Notes under the pieces: generated by a model | Seen by the model: only the letters and a program-made list of their open reading frames with translations | What the model was told of the DNA's origin: nothing | The model's database searches: none | Program-made: the position numbers and the translations under genes | Shown here: piece after piece, positions 23,657 through 33,369 of the stretch | Layout of the letters: every line of letters starts with the position of its first letter | Position numbering within the stretch: position 1 is the stretch's first letter | Assembly (NCBI RefSeq): GCF_024362385.1 | Contig: NZ_CP101466.1 | Span: forward strand, 4,030,001-4,094,000 | DNA length: 64,000 bases | Direction: 5' to 3' | Origin: Arthrobacter sp. DNA4 | GTDB taxonomy: Bacteria > Actinomycetota > Actinomycetes > Actinomycetales > Micrococcaceae

Positions 23657-23759
23657 TGACTGCGGTCAGCACCGATAGCGCTGCAGAAAAAGCAGCGAGG
23701 CGAAGATTATTGAGACTGGCGTGCAAACTGCCTAAAGGGGCAGTGGCTGCTTACGACAA

Positions 23760-23993
23760 CTAGCCGATGCGACGGTTGTCTACCTCGTCGTCATCGTCAT
23801 CCAAATCATCCGCGTACTTATCCACATAAGCCGAATAGTCCGGTTCAACCGGCTCATTCGAGTAACGGCTCGTCGAACGACTGCCCGGACCCGTCAGCTC
23901 ACGCTGAAGTGCCGAGTAGTCAGTGTTCGGGGAGTAGTACTTAATGTCCCGAGCCTGCTTGGTAGCTTTTGCCTTTTGACGGCCGCGCCCCAT
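23760..23993 (-). CDS. DUF3073 small acidic-tailed protein
   Basis: A 77-residue protein matching the actinobacterial DUF3073 family: MGRGRQKAKATKQARDIKYY at the N terminus and a Tyr/Asp-rich C-terminal half ending in a run of Asp. The N terminus is very basic and the tail very acidic. I chose ATG 23993 because the conserved domain starts there. The function of the family is unknown; the size and conservation suggest a housekeeping role. Confidence 0.88.
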   Translation of the reverse strand: MGRGRQKAKATKQARDIKYYSPNTDYSALQRELTGPGSRSTSRYSNEPVEPDYSAYVDKYADDLDDDDDEVDNRRIG

Positions 23994-24264
23994 GGCGTGA
24001 CCCCCTTTTGTACTTGGACCGGAGGTGGTCACCTTGGCGATCGGTGAGGCCCCGGAATGTTTGGTCAATTTGTCGTACACCTAGATTACATGCTTTCGGC
24101 GGGCCCTGCTTGCCGCCTCATGGCCCGGGCGCCCGCGTGGGGTACCATCACGCACCTGCGCCCGCGGGATTCCGGGATTTTTCTTCGGTAGAGTCACTTA
24201 AGAACTGCCGATTTTGTGTGGCCTTTGGCGAGCCGCGGTACCAAACCCAGGAGGATGCGCACCC

Positions 24265-24945
24265 GTGAACCACCAGGACATCCCGCCGAAACCAGCCTTG
24301 CCACCCCGGACCGGGAGCCTGCCAACAGTCCAGGGCGGGGACGCCGGTTCAGCACCCGCTCCGGAGTCTGTGACCTGGTCCCAGCCGCGGCAGGATCCCG
24401 GGCCCGAAAAGCGGGCCAACAGGAGGCCGGCGTTCTGGAAAGCGTTCCTCATCGTCGTCATCCTCGCCGTTGCCGGCTCGCTGGTGTGGCTCGCCGTGTG
24501 GCTGAACTCTGCTCCCGGCACCGACACAGCGAAAAGTGCAGCGCCGGGCGTGCTGCAGACCGCTGTGACCCCGCTTACCACTCCCCAGCCGCTGCCCCGG
24601 GACGGCGTTGCGCCGGCAGACTACGCGGTAGGTGACTGCTTCAAGGACTTCGATCCCCAGGCCTTGGCGTCCACGGTGGTGCCATGCGACACGGGCCATT
24701 CCGCACAGCTGGTGGCCACCCTCCACTACCCGGACAGCGCCAAGTATCCGGGGGCAGACCCGCTCAAGGCCAAGGCCCTGGAAGTGTGCCAGGCAGCAAA
24801 ACTCGGCCCGGCGGCCAAGCAGTTCCAGCTGAACTACCAGCGCAGCTATCCCAGCAACACCAGCTGGGAGTCCGGGGACCGCAGGGTGGACTGCTACGTC
24901 ACTGCCGACGGCGGCAACGTGATCAACGCGAGCGTGCTGCCCTGA
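24265..24945 (+). CDS. Membrane-anchored septum-formation-domain protein
   Basis: A 226-residue protein with a Pro-rich cytoplasmic N terminus of about 60 residues, one transmembrane helix (AFLIVVILAVAGSLVWLAVW) and an extracytoplasmic domain. That domain begins VGDCFKDFDP and has conserved cysteines (VVPCDTGHSAQLV, ALEVCQAAK, RRVDCYV), like the actinobacterial septum formation domain (PF13845). I chose GTG 24265 because AGGAGG lies about 10 nt upstream. The molecular role is unknown; the cysteines suggest disulfides outside the membrane. Confidence 0.75.
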   Translation: MNHQDIPPKPALPPRTGSLPTVQGGDAGSAPAPESVTWSQPRQDPGPEKRANRRPAFWKAFLIVVILAVAGSLVWLAVWLNSAPGTDTAKSAAPGVLQTAVTPLTTPQPLPRDGVAPADYAVGDCFKDFDPQALASTVVPCDTGHSAQLVATLHYPDSAKYPGADPLKAKALEVCQAAKLGPAAKQFQLNYQRSYPSNTSWESGDRRVDCYVTADGGNVINASVLP

Positions 24946-24968
24946 CGGCTAAACCGCCAGGGCAGCAC
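24934..24968. terminator. Hairpin between converging genes
   Basis: GTGCTGCCCTG (24934-24944) pairs with CAGGGCAGCAC (24958-24968). It overlaps the end of the upstream gene and precedes the end of clpB. No T-run is present. Confidence 0.5.
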
Positions 24969-24988
24969 TCCCATATCCAATCGGCCGG

Positions 24989-27520
24989 CTAGTCCTTCCG
25001 CCGCACTGAGAGGCCGGAGCTCGGGGCACCCGTCAGCGCGTCGACGTTGCCCTCGGTGAGTTCGCCCAGGTCAGCGGCGGTATCAACCACCACGGTGTCG
25101 CCGTCGCTGATCCCACCGGCAAGGATGGCCTTGGCCAGCCGGTCGCCGATCTCACGCTGCACCAGGCGCCGCAGCGGCCGGGCGCCGTAGGCGGGGTCGT
25201 AGCCGGACAATGCCAGCCATGCCTTGGCGCCGTCGGTGACTTCCAGGGTGAGGCGCCGTTCGCGCAGCCGCCGCCCCAGCTCCTCCACGTGCAGCTCCAC
25301 GATGTGGGCCAGCTCGTCCACCGTGAGGGCGTCGAACAGCACCACTTCGTCGAGCCGGTTGAGGAATTCCGGCTTGAAGGACGCGTTCACCGTGGCCATG
25401 ACCGCGTTGCGCTTGGCCGTGGCGTCCAGGGACTGGTCCACCAGGAACTGGCTGCCCAGGTTGGAGGTCAGCACCAGGATCACGTTGCGGAAGTCCACGG
25501 TGCGGCCCTGCCCGTCGGTGAGGCGGCCGTCGTCGAGCACCTGCAGGAGGATGTCGAACACCTCCGGGTGCGCCTTCTCCACCTCGTCCAGCAGCACCAC
25601 GGAGTACGGACGGCGGCGGACGGCCTCGGTCAGCTGGCCGCCTTCCTCGTAGCCCACGTATCCCGGAGGGGCCCCCACCAGGCGGGCGACGCTGTGCTTC
25701 TCGCCGTACTCGGACATGTCGATACGCACCATGGCGCGTTCGTCGTCGAACAGGAAGTCCGCCAGCGCCTTGGCCAGCTCGGTCTTGCCGACGCCCGTGG
25801 GGCCCAGGAACAAGAAGGAGCCGGTGGGGCGGTTGGGGTCGCTGATGCCGGCCCGCGCGCGTCGGACGGCGTCGGACACTGCGGTCACGGCCTTGGACTG
25901 GCCGATCAGGCGCCGGCCCAGCTCCTCTTCCATGTGGAGGAGCTTCTGGCTTTCACCCTGCAGCATGCGGCCGTCCGGGATACCAGTCCAGGCGGAGATG
26001 ACCTCGGCGATATCCTCCGCGGTGACTTCCTCCGCCACCATCTGCGCGGACTTGTCCGTCACGGCGGCCTCGGCTTCGGCAGCGGCGTTCACCTCGCGCT
26101 CAAGGGCCGGGATTTCCCCGTAGAGGATCCGGGACGCAGCCTCCAGGTCGCCCTCGCGCTGGGCCTTGTCAGCGGCGGAGCGCAGTTCGTCCAGCTTGGC
26201 CTTCAGGTCACCCACCCGGTTAAGGCCGGCCTTCTCCGCTTCCCAGCGGGCGTTCAGGGCCGAGAGCTCCTCTTCCTTGTCCGCCTTGTCGGCGCGAAGT
26301 GCCGCGAGCCGCTCCACGGATGCGGGATCCGATTCTCCGGACAGTGCCAGTTCCTCCATGGTGAGGCGGTCCACCTGGCGCCGCAGCTGGTCGATCTCCT
26401 CCGGAGCGGAGTCGATTTCCATGCGGAGGCGTGACGCGGCCTCGTCCACGAGGTCGATGGCCTTGTCCGGCAGTTGACGGCCCGAGATGTAGCGGTTGGA
26501 CAGGGTGGCGGCGGCCACCAGGGCGGAGTCGGCGATGGATACCTTGTGGTGTGCTTCGTACCGTTCCTTCAGGCCGCGAAGGATGCCGATGGTGTCCTCC
26601 ACGCTGGGCTCGCCCACGTACACCTGCTGGAAGCGGCGTTCCAGGGCCGCGTCCTTCTCGATGTTTTCGCGGTACTCATCCAGGGTGGTGGCACCGATCA
26701 GGCGGAGCTCACCGCGGGCCAGCATGGGCTTGAGCATGTTGCCGGCGTCCATGGAGGAATCACCGGTGGCCCCGGCACCCACCACGGTGTGGATCTCGTC
26801 GATAAACGTGACCACCTGCCCCTCGGAGCCCTTGATCTCCTCAAGGACCGCCTTCAGCCGCTCCTCGAACTCGCCGCGGTACTTGGCGCCGGTCACCATC
26901 GACCCAAGGTCCAGGGAGATGAGCGTCTTGCCGCGCAGGCTTTCGGGGACGTCGCCGGCCACCATCCGCTGGGCCAGGCCCTCGACGACGGCGGTCTTGC
27001 CCACGCCCGGTTCGCCGATCAGCACCGGATTGTTCTTGGTGCGCCGGGACAGCACCTGCACCACGCGGCGGATCTCGGAGTCGCGCCCGATCACAGGGTC
27101 CAGTTTGCCGGCGCGGGCCATGGCAGTAAGGTCCGTGCCGTACTTCTCCAGGGCCTGGAAGGTGTTTTCGGGGTCGGGGCTGTCCACCTTGCGGTCGCCG
27201 CGAACGCCGGGGAGGGCCGCGAGCAGCGCCTCCCGTGAGGCACCGGCTTCACGCAGCAGGCGTGCAGCAGCATCATTGCCGGCGGAGAGGCCCACCAGGA
27301 GCACCTCGGTGGAAACGAAGGAATCGCCCAGCCGGTCCGCTTCCTCCTTGGCGTGCTGGATAGCCTGCAGGGCCGGGCGGGACAGCTGCGCCTGCTGGCT
27401 GGAGCCGCCGGAGGTGGCGGGCAGGGCCTTGATGGCGCTGCTGGCCTGGACGCTGACGGCGTCCGGGTCCGTGCCGGTGGCGCGGAGGAGCGCAACGGCG
27501 ACGCCCTCACGCTGGTCCAT
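24989..27520 (-). CDS. clpB: ATP-dependent disaggregase ClpB, interrupted near the N terminus
   Basis: A Hsp100 AAA+ chaperone that extracts polypeptides from aggregates with DnaK. The downstream frame (843 residues from ATG 27520) contains most of the N domain, AAA-1 (Walker [11 protein letters not shown], Walker B FIDEIHT), the coiled-coil middle domain (about residues 380-500) and AAA-2 ([23 protein letters not shown]). Normal family members begin about 37 residues earlier. That beginning is present upstream (27631-27545) in the same frame but is cut by a TAA at 27544-27542. Either the protein restarts at ATG 27520, which has no clear ribosome binding site, or the stop is a sequencing error or a real nonsense mutation. 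Confidence 0.88.
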   Translation of the reverse strand: MDQREGVAVALLRATGTDPDAVSVQASSAIKALPATSGGSSQQAQLSRPALQAIQHAKEEADRLGDSFVSTEVLLVGLSAGNDAAARLLREAGASREALLAALPGVRGDRKVDSPDPENTFQALEKYGTDLTAMARAGKLDPVIGRDSEIRRVVQVLSRRTKNNPVLIGEPGVGKTAVVEGLAQRMVAGDVPESLRGKTLISLDLGSMVTGAKYRGEFEERLKAVLEEIKGSEGQVVTFIDEIHTVVGAGATGDSSMDAGNMLKPMLARGELRLIGATTLDEYRENIEKDAALERRFQQVYVGEPSVEDTIGILRGLKERYEAHHKVSIADSALVAAATLSNRYISGRQLPDKAIDLVDEAASRLRMEIDSAPEEIDQLRRQVDRLTMEELALSGESDPASVERLAALRADKADKEEELSALNARWEAEKAGLNRVGDLKAKLDELRSAADKAQREGDLEAASRILYGEIPALEREVNAAAEAEAAVTDKSAQMVAEEVTAEDIAEVISAWTGIPDGRMLQGESQKLLHMEEELGRRLIGQSKAVTAVSDAVRRARAGISDPNRPTGSFLFLGPTGVGKTELAKALADFLFDDERAMVRIDMSEYGEKHSVARLVGAPPGYVGYEEGGQLTEAVRRRPYSVVLLDEVEKAHPEVFDILLQVLDDGRLTDGQGRTVDFRNVILVLTSNLGSQFLVDQSLDATAKRNAVMATVNASFKPEFLNRLDEVVLFDALTVDELAHIVELHVEELGRRLRERRLTLEVTDGAKAWLALSGYDPAYGARPLRRLVQREIGDRLAKAILAGGISDGDTVVVDTAADLGELTEGNVDALTGAPSSGLSVRRKD

Positions 27521-27541
27521 CAGCGCTTTGAGGAGGTGGGC

Positions 27542-27631
27542 TTACTCAACCTGCGGGTTGCTTACCGTCGAGGCGTTCATTGCCGCCGCGGAAAGAGCCT
27601 CCTGGCTCTTGGTGGTGAATTTGACGTCCAA
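27542..27631 (-). pseudogene. clpB: Severed N-terminal piece of clpB
   Basis: From TTG 27631, behind AAAGGAG, 29 codons give [20 protein letters not shown] and then a segment ending NPQVE, the standard ClpB N terminus. TAA (27544-27542) follows, then AHLLKAL in the same frame. The full frame would run 27631-24989, about 880 residues with the stop read through. Confidence 0.85.
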
Positions 27632-27662
27632 AGAGAGCTCCTTTCGGGGGCTTGTTGACTAA

Positions 27663-27683
27663 GTTGAGTGTACTACGCTCAAC
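27663..27683. promoter_or_regulatory. HAIR-type HspR operator upstream of clpB
   Basis: GTTGAGT-N7-GCTCAAC matches the HspR-associated inverted repeat (consensus CTTGAGT-N7-ACTCAAG) apart from symmetric outer G/C changes and one inner change. It lies 32 bp upstream of the TTG start, as expected for heat-shock repression of clpB in actinobacteria. Confidence 0.8.
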
Positions 27684-27739
27684 TTTGCACGGCGAGGTTC
27701 CCCTGCCATGTTTGCCCACGGCGAAACGGCTGTCCAGAG

Positions 27740-27782
27740 CCGGAAGTCCTTCCGGCCCACCGGCCGGTCCGCACCGGCCGGT
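27740..27782 (-). terminator. Hairpin cluster after modC
   Basis: CCGGAAG/CTTCCGG (27740-27755) and two copies of the palindrome ACCGGCCGGT (27759-27768 and 27773-27782) lie just downstream of modC. They probably end or stabilise the modABC transcript. No T-run is seen. Confidence 0.45.
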
Positions 27783-27789
27783 CCTGGCG

Positions 27790-28866
27790 CTATGTGCCGT
27801 ACACCGACACGGCGGCGGCCTTGACTACGAAGTGCACCGTCATCCCGGGAGCAAGGCCCAGGTCCGCAGAGGCAGCCGGCGTGATGTCGGCGGCCAGGCT
27901 GCCGGCGCGGACGCGGATCTGGTCTCCATGGGGCTCGAGGTCGGTGATGGTCACGGCAAAAGAGTTCCGCGGGCTTCCGTGGGCGTCGTCGAGGAACACG
28001 GACACGGCCGACGGCGGGAACACGGCCACGCCCGGACCGCCCGGCCCGGGCAGCCGGCCGGGTTCCCCGGAGTCGTCCAGTTCTTCGTCGCGCCCCGCGA
28101 TCCGCAGGCCCTGGCTGGTGCGCACGCCAGCGCCGTCGAGGGCGCCGGGGATGAAGTTCAGTCCGGCAAGTCCGGCAGCAAAGGAGCTGCGCGGTCGTTC
28201 CAGCACGGCACGCGTGGGCCCCTCCTCTGCAACCTTCCCGTCTTCCAGGATGACCACGCGGTCCGCGAGCACCAGCGCATCCAGGACATCGTGCGTGACG
28301 ATGATGGCTTGCCGCCCCGCAAGGACCCGTTTGAAGAGGCGACGCAGCAGCGGTGCGGAATGGATATCCAGGGCGGCCAGCGGTTCATCCAGCAGCAGGA
28401 GTGCGGGGTCGGCGGCGAGCGCGCGGGCCACGGCAACACGCTGGGCCTGGCCGCCGGAGAGTTCGGCGGGACGGCGCCCGGCGAGATGCTCCGCTTCCAC
28501 ATCCGCCAGCCAGCGCAGGGCACGCGCCTTCGCATCCCGCTGGGGGACGCCGGCGCTGCGCGGCCCGAACGAGACGTTGTCCACCGCGCTCAGGTGGGGA
28601 AAGAGCAGGGGTTCCTGGGCGAGCAGGGCGGTGCCGCGGTGATGGGGAGGCAGCCAGACGGGCTTTCCGCCGTCGAGGTCAAAGAGCGTCCTGCCGTTGA
28701 GTTCGGCCCGGCCGCTGTCCGGCCGCAGCAGGCCCGCGATGCTGGCCAGCAGGGTCGATTTGCCTGCGCCGTTGGGGCCCATGACGGCCACCGTTTCGCC
28801 CGGCCGGACGGCAAGGTCCACGTCGAAACCCCGCCCGGCCACGGCTGCGTGGAAGGACAGCGTCAC
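27790..28866 (-). CDS. modC: Molybdate ABC transporter ATPase
   Basis: A 358-residue ABC ATPase energising molybdate uptake. It has Walker [13 protein letters not shown]-loop region [12 protein letters not shown], signature [16 protein letters not shown], Walker B LLLLDEP and switch histidine VTHDVLDAL. The C-terminal region (about 270-358) contains a TOBE-like domain ending [11 protein letters not shown], typical of ModC. The GTG start overlaps the modB stop (GTGA). The frame is open upstream but belongs to modB on the same strand. Confidence 0.92.
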   Translation of the reverse strand: MTLSFHAAVAGRGFDVDLAVRPGETVAVMGPNGAGKSTLLASIAGLLRPDSGRAELNGRTLFDLDGGKPVWLPPHHRGTALLAQEPLLFPHLSAVDNVSFGPRSAGVPQRDAKARALRWLADVEAEHLAGRRPAELSGGQAQRVAVARALAADPALLLLDEPLAALDIHSAPLLRRLFKRVLAGRQAIIVTHDVLDALVLADRVVILEDGKVAEEGPTRAVLERPRSSFAAGLAGLNFIPGALDGAGVRTSQGLRIAGRDEELDDSGEPGRLPGPGGPGVAVFPPSAVSVFLDDAHGSPRNSFAVTITDLEPHGDQIRVRAGSLAADITPAASADLGLAPGMTVHFVVKAAAVSVYGT

Positions 28867-29750
28867 CGGACGCCCCCTCCGGCCGGTGCGGCCGCCGTCG
28901 TCCGTTGTCCTGCTCCGGCACGTGCCGCTGCCGGCTGCCGGTACGCGAGCGCCACCACCGCGACGGCGACGGCCACCAGCACCAGGGACAGCGCGACGGC
29001 GGCGTCCGGGTCCGTTTCCCGCTGCAGGTAGATCTCCAGCGGCAGGGTCCGGGTGACCCCCTGGAGGCTGCCCGCGAAGGTCAGCGTGGCGCCGAACTCG
29101 CCCAGGCTGCGGGCGAAGGACAGGACCGCGCCGGAGGCCAGTCCTGGCAGGACCAGCGGGAGCGTGACGCGCCGGAAGACGGTGCCCGGGCGCGCGCCCA
29201 GCGTTGCGGCCACGGCCTCGTAGCGGGAGCCGGAGGTGCGAAGCGCCCCTTCCAGGCTGACTACCAGGAAAGGGAGCGCCACGAAGGTCTGTGCCAGGAC
29301 CACCGCCGTCGTGGAGAAGGCGATGCGCAGCCCGAGCACCTCCAGGGTATGCCCCAGCAGCCCTTGGCGGCCGAACGTGTAGAGCAGGGCGATCCCGCCC
29401 ACCACCGGGGGAAGCACCAGGGGCAGGAGCACCAGGGAGCGCAGCAGCCCCTGCAGCCGGAAGGAGTCCCTGGCGAGGACCAGGGCCAGGGGGACCCCCA
29501 GCAGGATGCACAGGAGGGTGCTCGCCGCCGAGGTCCGCAGGCTCAGCCCCAGCGCCGTCAGGGACGGCTCCGACGTCACCAGCGGGATGAACTGCGCCCA
29601 GTCAATGCGCAGCACCATCGCCAGCAGGGGAAGCACGACGACGACGGCCGCCAGGACTGCGAGCGCACGGACCCACGCGGGGATGCCGGAGTAGGCGGCG
29701 GCCTGGGTGCGCGGCCGCGCCCGGGGCGGCCTCCCTGGCGGCTGTATCAC
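28863..29750 (-). CDS. modB: Molybdate ABC transporter permease
   Basis: A 295-residue inner-membrane permease with about six membrane segments and the EAA-type loop [20 protein letters not shown], which contacts ModC. Pro-rich motifs such as [20 protein letters not shown] are typical of ModB/CysT permeases. The GTG start overlaps the modA stop and its own stop overlaps the modC start, so the three are tightly coupled. The N-terminal 25 residues are a basic cytoplasmic tail. Confidence 0.92.
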   Translation of the reverse strand: MIQPPGRPPRARPRTQAAAYSGIPAWVRALAVLAAVVVVLPLLAMVLRIDWAQFIPLVTSEPSLTALGLSLRTSAASTLLCILLGVPLALVLARDSFRLQGLLRSLVLLPLVLPPVVGGIALLYTFGRQGLLGHTLEVLGLRIAFSTTAVVLAQTFVALPFLVVSLEGALRTSGSRYEAVAATLGARPGTVFRRVTLPLVLPGLASGAVLSFARSLGEFGATLTFAGSLQGVTRTLPLEIYLQRETDPDAAVALSLVLVAVAVAVVALAYRQPAAARAGAGQRTTAAAPAGGGVR

Positions 29751-30646
29751 TTGCTGCCCGGGCTGGGATTGGCCGGGCCGGAACTGCCCGGGTCGGAATT
29801 GCCCGGGCCCGAGCCGCCCGGACCGAACCCCGCCGCGGCGAGGACCTTCTGGCCCTCGGGACCGGTGACCAGGTCCACGAACGCCTGGGCGGTGGCCCTG
29901 TTCCGGCCGTTGGCGACGCCCGCAATCGGGTAGGTGTTGACTGCACTCCCCGCCTCCGGGAACTGGACGCCCGCCACTTTGGTCCCGGCAGCCTTGATGT
30001 CCGTGCCGTAGACCAGCCCCGCATCCGCCTCCCCGGAGGTGACCTTGCCCAGGACGTCAGTGACAGCGTTTTCCTCGCTAACCGGGCTCAGCGCGACCCG
30101 CGCCGCTTCCGCCACTTTGGCTGTGGCAGCACCGCACGGGACCTGGCGGGCGCAGGTCACCAGCTTGATGCCCGGCCGGGCCAGGTCCTGCAGGGATGCG
30201 ACTTTCGCCGGGTTGCCCGGCGGCACGGCGATGGCCAGGGTGTTGGTGGCGAAGTCCTCCGGCGTGCCGTCGGTGAGGCCGGCGCCCTGCACCTTTTGCA
30301 TGTTGGCCGTGTCCGCGGAGGCGAAGACGTCAACGGGCGCGCCCTGGTTGATCTGGCTGGCAAGGTCCGAGGACCCGGCGAAGCTCAAGGTGACCGTGGT
30401 GCCCGGATGTTCCGCTTCGAAAGTGTGCGCCAGTTCGGTGAAGGTCTGTTTGAGTGAGGCGGCCGCGAAAATCGTGATGGCGCCTGCCGGTTTAGTGCCG
30501 GAACCGGTGGCGGTGCCGGAACGTGTTCCCGCGTCCGGGCTGCCCGCCGGGGCGCAGCCGGACAGGACGACCGGCAGCAGCACAGCCAGTGCGGGGACGG
30601 CGGCCCGGAGGGTGGAAGCCGCGGACCGGACGGGTCGCCGACTCAT
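29747..30646 (-). CDS. modA: Molybdate-binding lipoprotein
   Basis: A 299-residue substrate-binding lipoprotein with signal peptide and lipobox VLSGCAP (cysteine near residue 31). The mature domain has [37 protein letters not shown] and the [20 protein letters not shown] motif of ModA. A Gly/Pro/Ser/Asn-rich C-terminal tail of about 30 residues is unusual. Its start overlaps the stop of the HTH-Mop gene (ATGA), so the regulator and transporter form one operon. Confidence 0.92.
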   Translation of the reverse strand: MSRRPVRSAASTLRAAVPALAVLLPVVLSGCAPAGSPDAGTRSGTATGSGTKPAGAITIFAAASLKQTFTELAHTFEAEHPGTTVTLSFAGSSDLASQINQGAPVDVFASADTANMQKVQGAGLTDGTPEDFATNTLAIAVPPGNPAKVASLQDLARPGIKLVTCARQVPCGAATAKVAEAARVALSPVSEENAVTDVLGKVTSGEADAGLVYGTDIKAAGTKVAGVQFPEAGSAVNTYPIAGVANGRNRATAQAFVDLVTGPEGQKVLAAAGFGPGGSGPGNSDPGSSGPANPSPGSK

Positions 30647-31053
30647 GCGGTGGCCCGGCCCTTCGGCGACTCGATGATGACGGTCGTTGCCTTGACCACG
30701 GCGGTGGCCACGGCACCAGGCTCCAGCCCCAGCTCACGCACGGCTTCGCTGCTCATCAGCGAGACCACCCGGAAGGGCCCGCATTGCAGTTCCACCTGCG
30801 CCATGACCTTGTCCGTGATGACATTGGTAACCAGGCCCACGAACCGGTTCCGCGCCGAACTGCTGCCGCTCTTCGGGTCATCGGGGAGCTGGGCGAGCTT
30901 CTGCGCGTGCGTTGCCAGTTCCAGCCCGTCCACCGCCAGGCGGCCGGAGGGGTCCCGGAGCGCGGTGAGGGTTCCCTGCTCCGTCCACCGGCGGACGGTA
31001 TCGTCGCTTACCCCCAGGAAACGGGCGGCCTCTGAAACGCGGATAAGTGCCAT
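30643..31053 (-). CDS. HTH-Mop regulatory or molybdate-binding protein
   Basis: A 136-residue protein with an N-terminal MerR/excisionase-type helix-turn-helix (VSEAARFLGVSDDTVRRWTEQG) and a C-terminal Mop/TOBE domain (about 68-132, NRFVGLVTNVITDKVMAQVEL). The Mop domain binds molybdate or tungstate in multimers, so the protein is a likely molybdate sensor or storage protein controlling the operon that it heads. It is not the classical ModE layout. DNA target and effector are inferred. Confidence 0.85.
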   Translation of the reverse strand: MALIRVSEAARFLGVSDDTVRRWTEQGTLTALRDPSGRLAVDGLELATHAQKLAQLPDDPKSGSSSARNRFVGLVTNVITDKVMAQVELQCGPFRVVSLMSSEAVRELGLEPGAVATAVVKATTVIIESPKGRATA

Positions 31054-31170
31054 TCGGCGATTCTAGTCCGCACATGAGGGGTGCGGGCACGTTTTAAGAC
31101 GCAGCAGCGGTCATGAACGTGCCACGCGGCTGAACGGCGTCCGCCGGAAGGGCAGCACTAGACTCCTTCC

Positions 31171-32040
31171 ATGGCCATCTACATCGACCCGCCGCTGTGG
31201 CCTGCACACGGAACACACTTTTCGCACCTGGTCTCGGACGCGTCCCTGGACGAGCTGCACGCCTTCGCTGCCGCCGCGGGGATTCCGGAGCGGGCGTTCG
31301 ACGGCGACCACTACGACGTGCCGGAACGCCGCTTTGATGACCTGGTGGCGGCTGGCGCGGTGTCGGTAGAGGGCCGGGTGCTGGTCCGCAGGCTCATTGC
31401 CAGCGGACTGCGGATCCCGGCACGCCGGCGGAACAAGTCATTGAAGGTCCCCCTCCTGAACCGCTGGGAAGCCATCATGCCGGGCCACGACGCCCTGTTC
31501 CTGGACCTGCTGGACCGGTGGAGCGAACCGCACCGCCACTACCACGGCTGCACCCACCTGCTGTCCGTGCTGGAGGCGCTGGACCTGCTCACCGAACCGG
31601 CTGAAGCACCGCGGACCGTGCTGCTGGCTGCCTGGTTCCACGACGCCGTGTACCGCGGCGCAGCGGGCATGGATGAGGAGGAGTCGGCACGGCTGGCAGA
31701 GGAACGGCTTGCCGACGCCTGCCTTCCGGAGGCAGAGGTGGCTGAAGTGGCACGCCTGGTCCGGCTGACCTCGGACCACCGGCCGGAACCGGGTGACGAC
31801 GACGGCGCCCTCCTTTGCGACGCCGACCTCTCAATTCTCGGCGGCGAACCGGAGGAGTACGCCCGCTATGTTGCTGCCGTGCGGAAAGACTACGCGCACA
31901 TCGGCGACGCCGACTTCGCAGCCGGCAGGGCCGCCGTCGTCCGCCACCTGCTGGAACTGGACCCGCTCTTCCGCCACCAGCGGGCCAAAGAACTGTGGCA
32001 GGACGCCGCGCACCGCAACCTGAACGGCGAATTGAAGTGA
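31171..32040 (+). CDS. DUF4031-HD domain fusion protein
   Basis: A 289-residue protein. Residues 1-80 (MAIYIDPPLWPAHGTHFSHL, then HYDVPERRFDDLVAAGA) match DUF4031, a small domain often encoded alone. Residues about 95-289 are a predicted metal-dependent HD phosphohydrolase domain, with HYHGCTHL, AAWFHDAVY and DADLSILGG supplying the metal ligands. TAGACT (31159-31164) lies 6 bp before the ATG without a ribosome binding site, so the mRNA is probably leaderless. Its stop overlaps the start of the ComB-like gene (GTGA). Substrate unknown; a small phosphorylated or nucleotide-like compound is possible. Confidence 0.8.
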   Translation: MAIYIDPPLWPAHGTHFSHLVSDASLDELHAFAAAAGIPERAFDGDHYDVPERRFDDLVAAGAVSVEGRVLVRRLIASGLRIPARRRNKSLKVPLLNRWEAIMPGHDALFLDLLDRWSEPHRHYHGCTHLLSVLEALDLLTEPAEAPRTVLLAAWFHDAVYRGAAGMDEEESARLAEERLADACLPEAEVAEVARLVRLTSDHRPEPGDDDGALLCDADLSILGGEPEEYARYVAAVRKDYAHIGDADFAAGRAAVVRHLLELDPLFRHQRAKELWQDAAHRNLNGELK

Positions 32041-32846
32041 ACGCGCCCGGCAGCAGCGAACGGCACACGTACTCCGCCAACGCGGCGCACCGGCAGCTGC
32101 CCTTCACGGTCCGGCTGGACTGGGGTCTGGATGGGGCCAGGACGGTGGTCTCCGGGGCCGACATAGCCGTGGTGGTGGACGTCCTGTCCTTCGGCACCTG
32201 CGTCAGCGTGGCATTGGACCGGGGCGCCGACGTCTTCCCCTACCGCTGGCGGGACACCACTGCAGAGGACTTCGCCGCCCACCACCAGGCCCAGCTGGCA
32301 GGCCCCCGGAACGGCGGCGGACTGAGCCTGTCCCCCGCCAGCCTCCGCGCGGCCGCCTCGCTGGAGCGGGTGGTCCTGCCCTCCCCCAACGGTTCTGAAC
32401 TCTGCCATGCCCTGGCGGCGGAGGTGCCACTGGTGGCCGCAGTATGCCTCCGGAACGCCGCGGCCACGGCAGACTGGGTGGCCGCCAACCTTCCCGGCGA
32501 TGCAGTGGTGGCGGTGATCGCCGCGGGCGAACGCTGGCCGGACGGCACCCTCCGCCCTGCCGTGGAGGACCAGATCGGAGCCGGAGCTTTCATCGCAGGG
32601 CTGGTGGCCTCCGGCAAGGGCGGCTATGAGGCCGGGGACGGCAGGCACGGCTATGCTCCGGAGGCAGTGGCGGCCATGGCTGTCTTCGAAGCGGCCGAGC
32701 CGCGCCTGCGCGAAACGCTCCAGCAGTGCGCCAGCGGCCGGGAACTGTCCGGAGCTGGCTACGCGGAGGACGTGGACATCGCCGCTGAGTTGGACGACAG
32801 CGACTCGGCAGCCATCCTGCGGGACGGGACATTCCGCCCGCTGTGA
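32037..32846 (+). CDS. ComB-like 2-phosphosulfolactate phosphatase
   Basis: A 269-residue protein of the ComB family. It has VVVDVLSFGTCVSVALDRGA, VLPSPNGSEL and AAGERWPDGTLRPAVEDQIGAG, the conserved acidic and Gly-rich motifs of the family. ComB removes phosphate from 2-phosphosulfolactate in coenzyme M synthesis in archaea. Bacterial relatives occur without that pathway, and no other coenzyme M gene is near. The real substrate is unclear. The GTG start overlaps the DUF4031-HD stop, so the two phosphatase-like proteins may act together. Confidence 0.8.
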   Translation: MNAPGSSERHTYSANAAHRQLPFTVRLDWGLDGARTVVSGADIAVVVDVLSFGTCVSVALDRGADVFPYRWRDTTAEDFAAHHQAQLAGPRNGGGLSLSPASLRAAASLERVVLPSPNGSELCHALAAEVPLVAAVCLRNAAATADWVAANLPGDAVVAVIAAGERWPDGTLRPAVEDQIGAGAFIAGLVASGKGGYEAGDGRHGYAPEAVAAMAVFEAAEPRLRETLQQCASGRELSGAGYAEDVDIAAELDDSDSAAILRDGTFRPL

Positions 32847-32952
32847 CGGGACGGCACCTTTGACGGGAAGCCACCGCCCGGCAGTAAGCGGCGGTCCTGC
32901 GGGATGGGAGTCCTGCCTGGCGGTACTTCCTACCTGACGCGGTACGTCCCGC

Positions 32953-33369
32953 CTAGCGGTAGGTCCTGAGGGGATAGGTGCTCGCAAAAGGCGTGGTGCT
33001 GGGCACGATCTGCTTCCCCAGCGGCATCAGGGACACCGGAATGAGCTTGAGGTTGGCGATGGCCAGCGGGATGCCAACGATGGTCACAGCCATGGCGAAC
33101 GCGGTCACCACATGTCCAATGGCAATCCAGATCCCGGCCACCAGCAGCCAGATCACGTTGCCCAGCAGCGGGAAGACACCTGTGCCGCCGGGCTTGTCCA
33201 CCACCATCCGGCCAAACGGCCACAGCGTGTAGGCAGCGATCCGGAATGAGGCAATGCCCCACGGGATGGTGACGATCAGCAGGCAGCAGACCACACCCGC
33301 CAGGAAGTAGCCCAGGGCCAGCCAGAAGCCGCCAAAAACCAGCCAGATGATGTTCAAAAGTGTCTTCAT
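32953..33369 (-). CDS. YccF-domain membrane protein
   Basis: A 138-residue protein with four hydrophobic segments arranged as two similar halves (LLNIIWLVFGGFWLALGYFL and LLGNVIWLLVAGIWIAIGHV). This is the YccF/DUF307 pattern, with the conserved TIPWGIASFRIA and TIVGIPLAIANLKLIP motifs. I chose ATG 33369 because the conserved domain starts there. Function unknown; the family is widespread in inner membranes. Confidence 0.85.
   Translation of the reverse strand: MKTLLNIIWLVFGGFWLALGYFLAGVVCCLLIVTIPWGIASFRIAAYTLWPFGRMVVDKPGGTGVFPLLGNVIWLLVAGIWIAIGHVVTAFAMAVTIVGIPLAIANLKLIPVSLMPLGKQIVPSTTPFASTYPLRTYR

Noticed and set aside
27790..29511. Long N-terminal extension of the ModC reading frame
   Set aside because: The upstream part overlaps modB in another frame and is Gly/Pro/Ala/Arg-rich; GTG 28866 starts the ABC domain and overlaps the modB stop.
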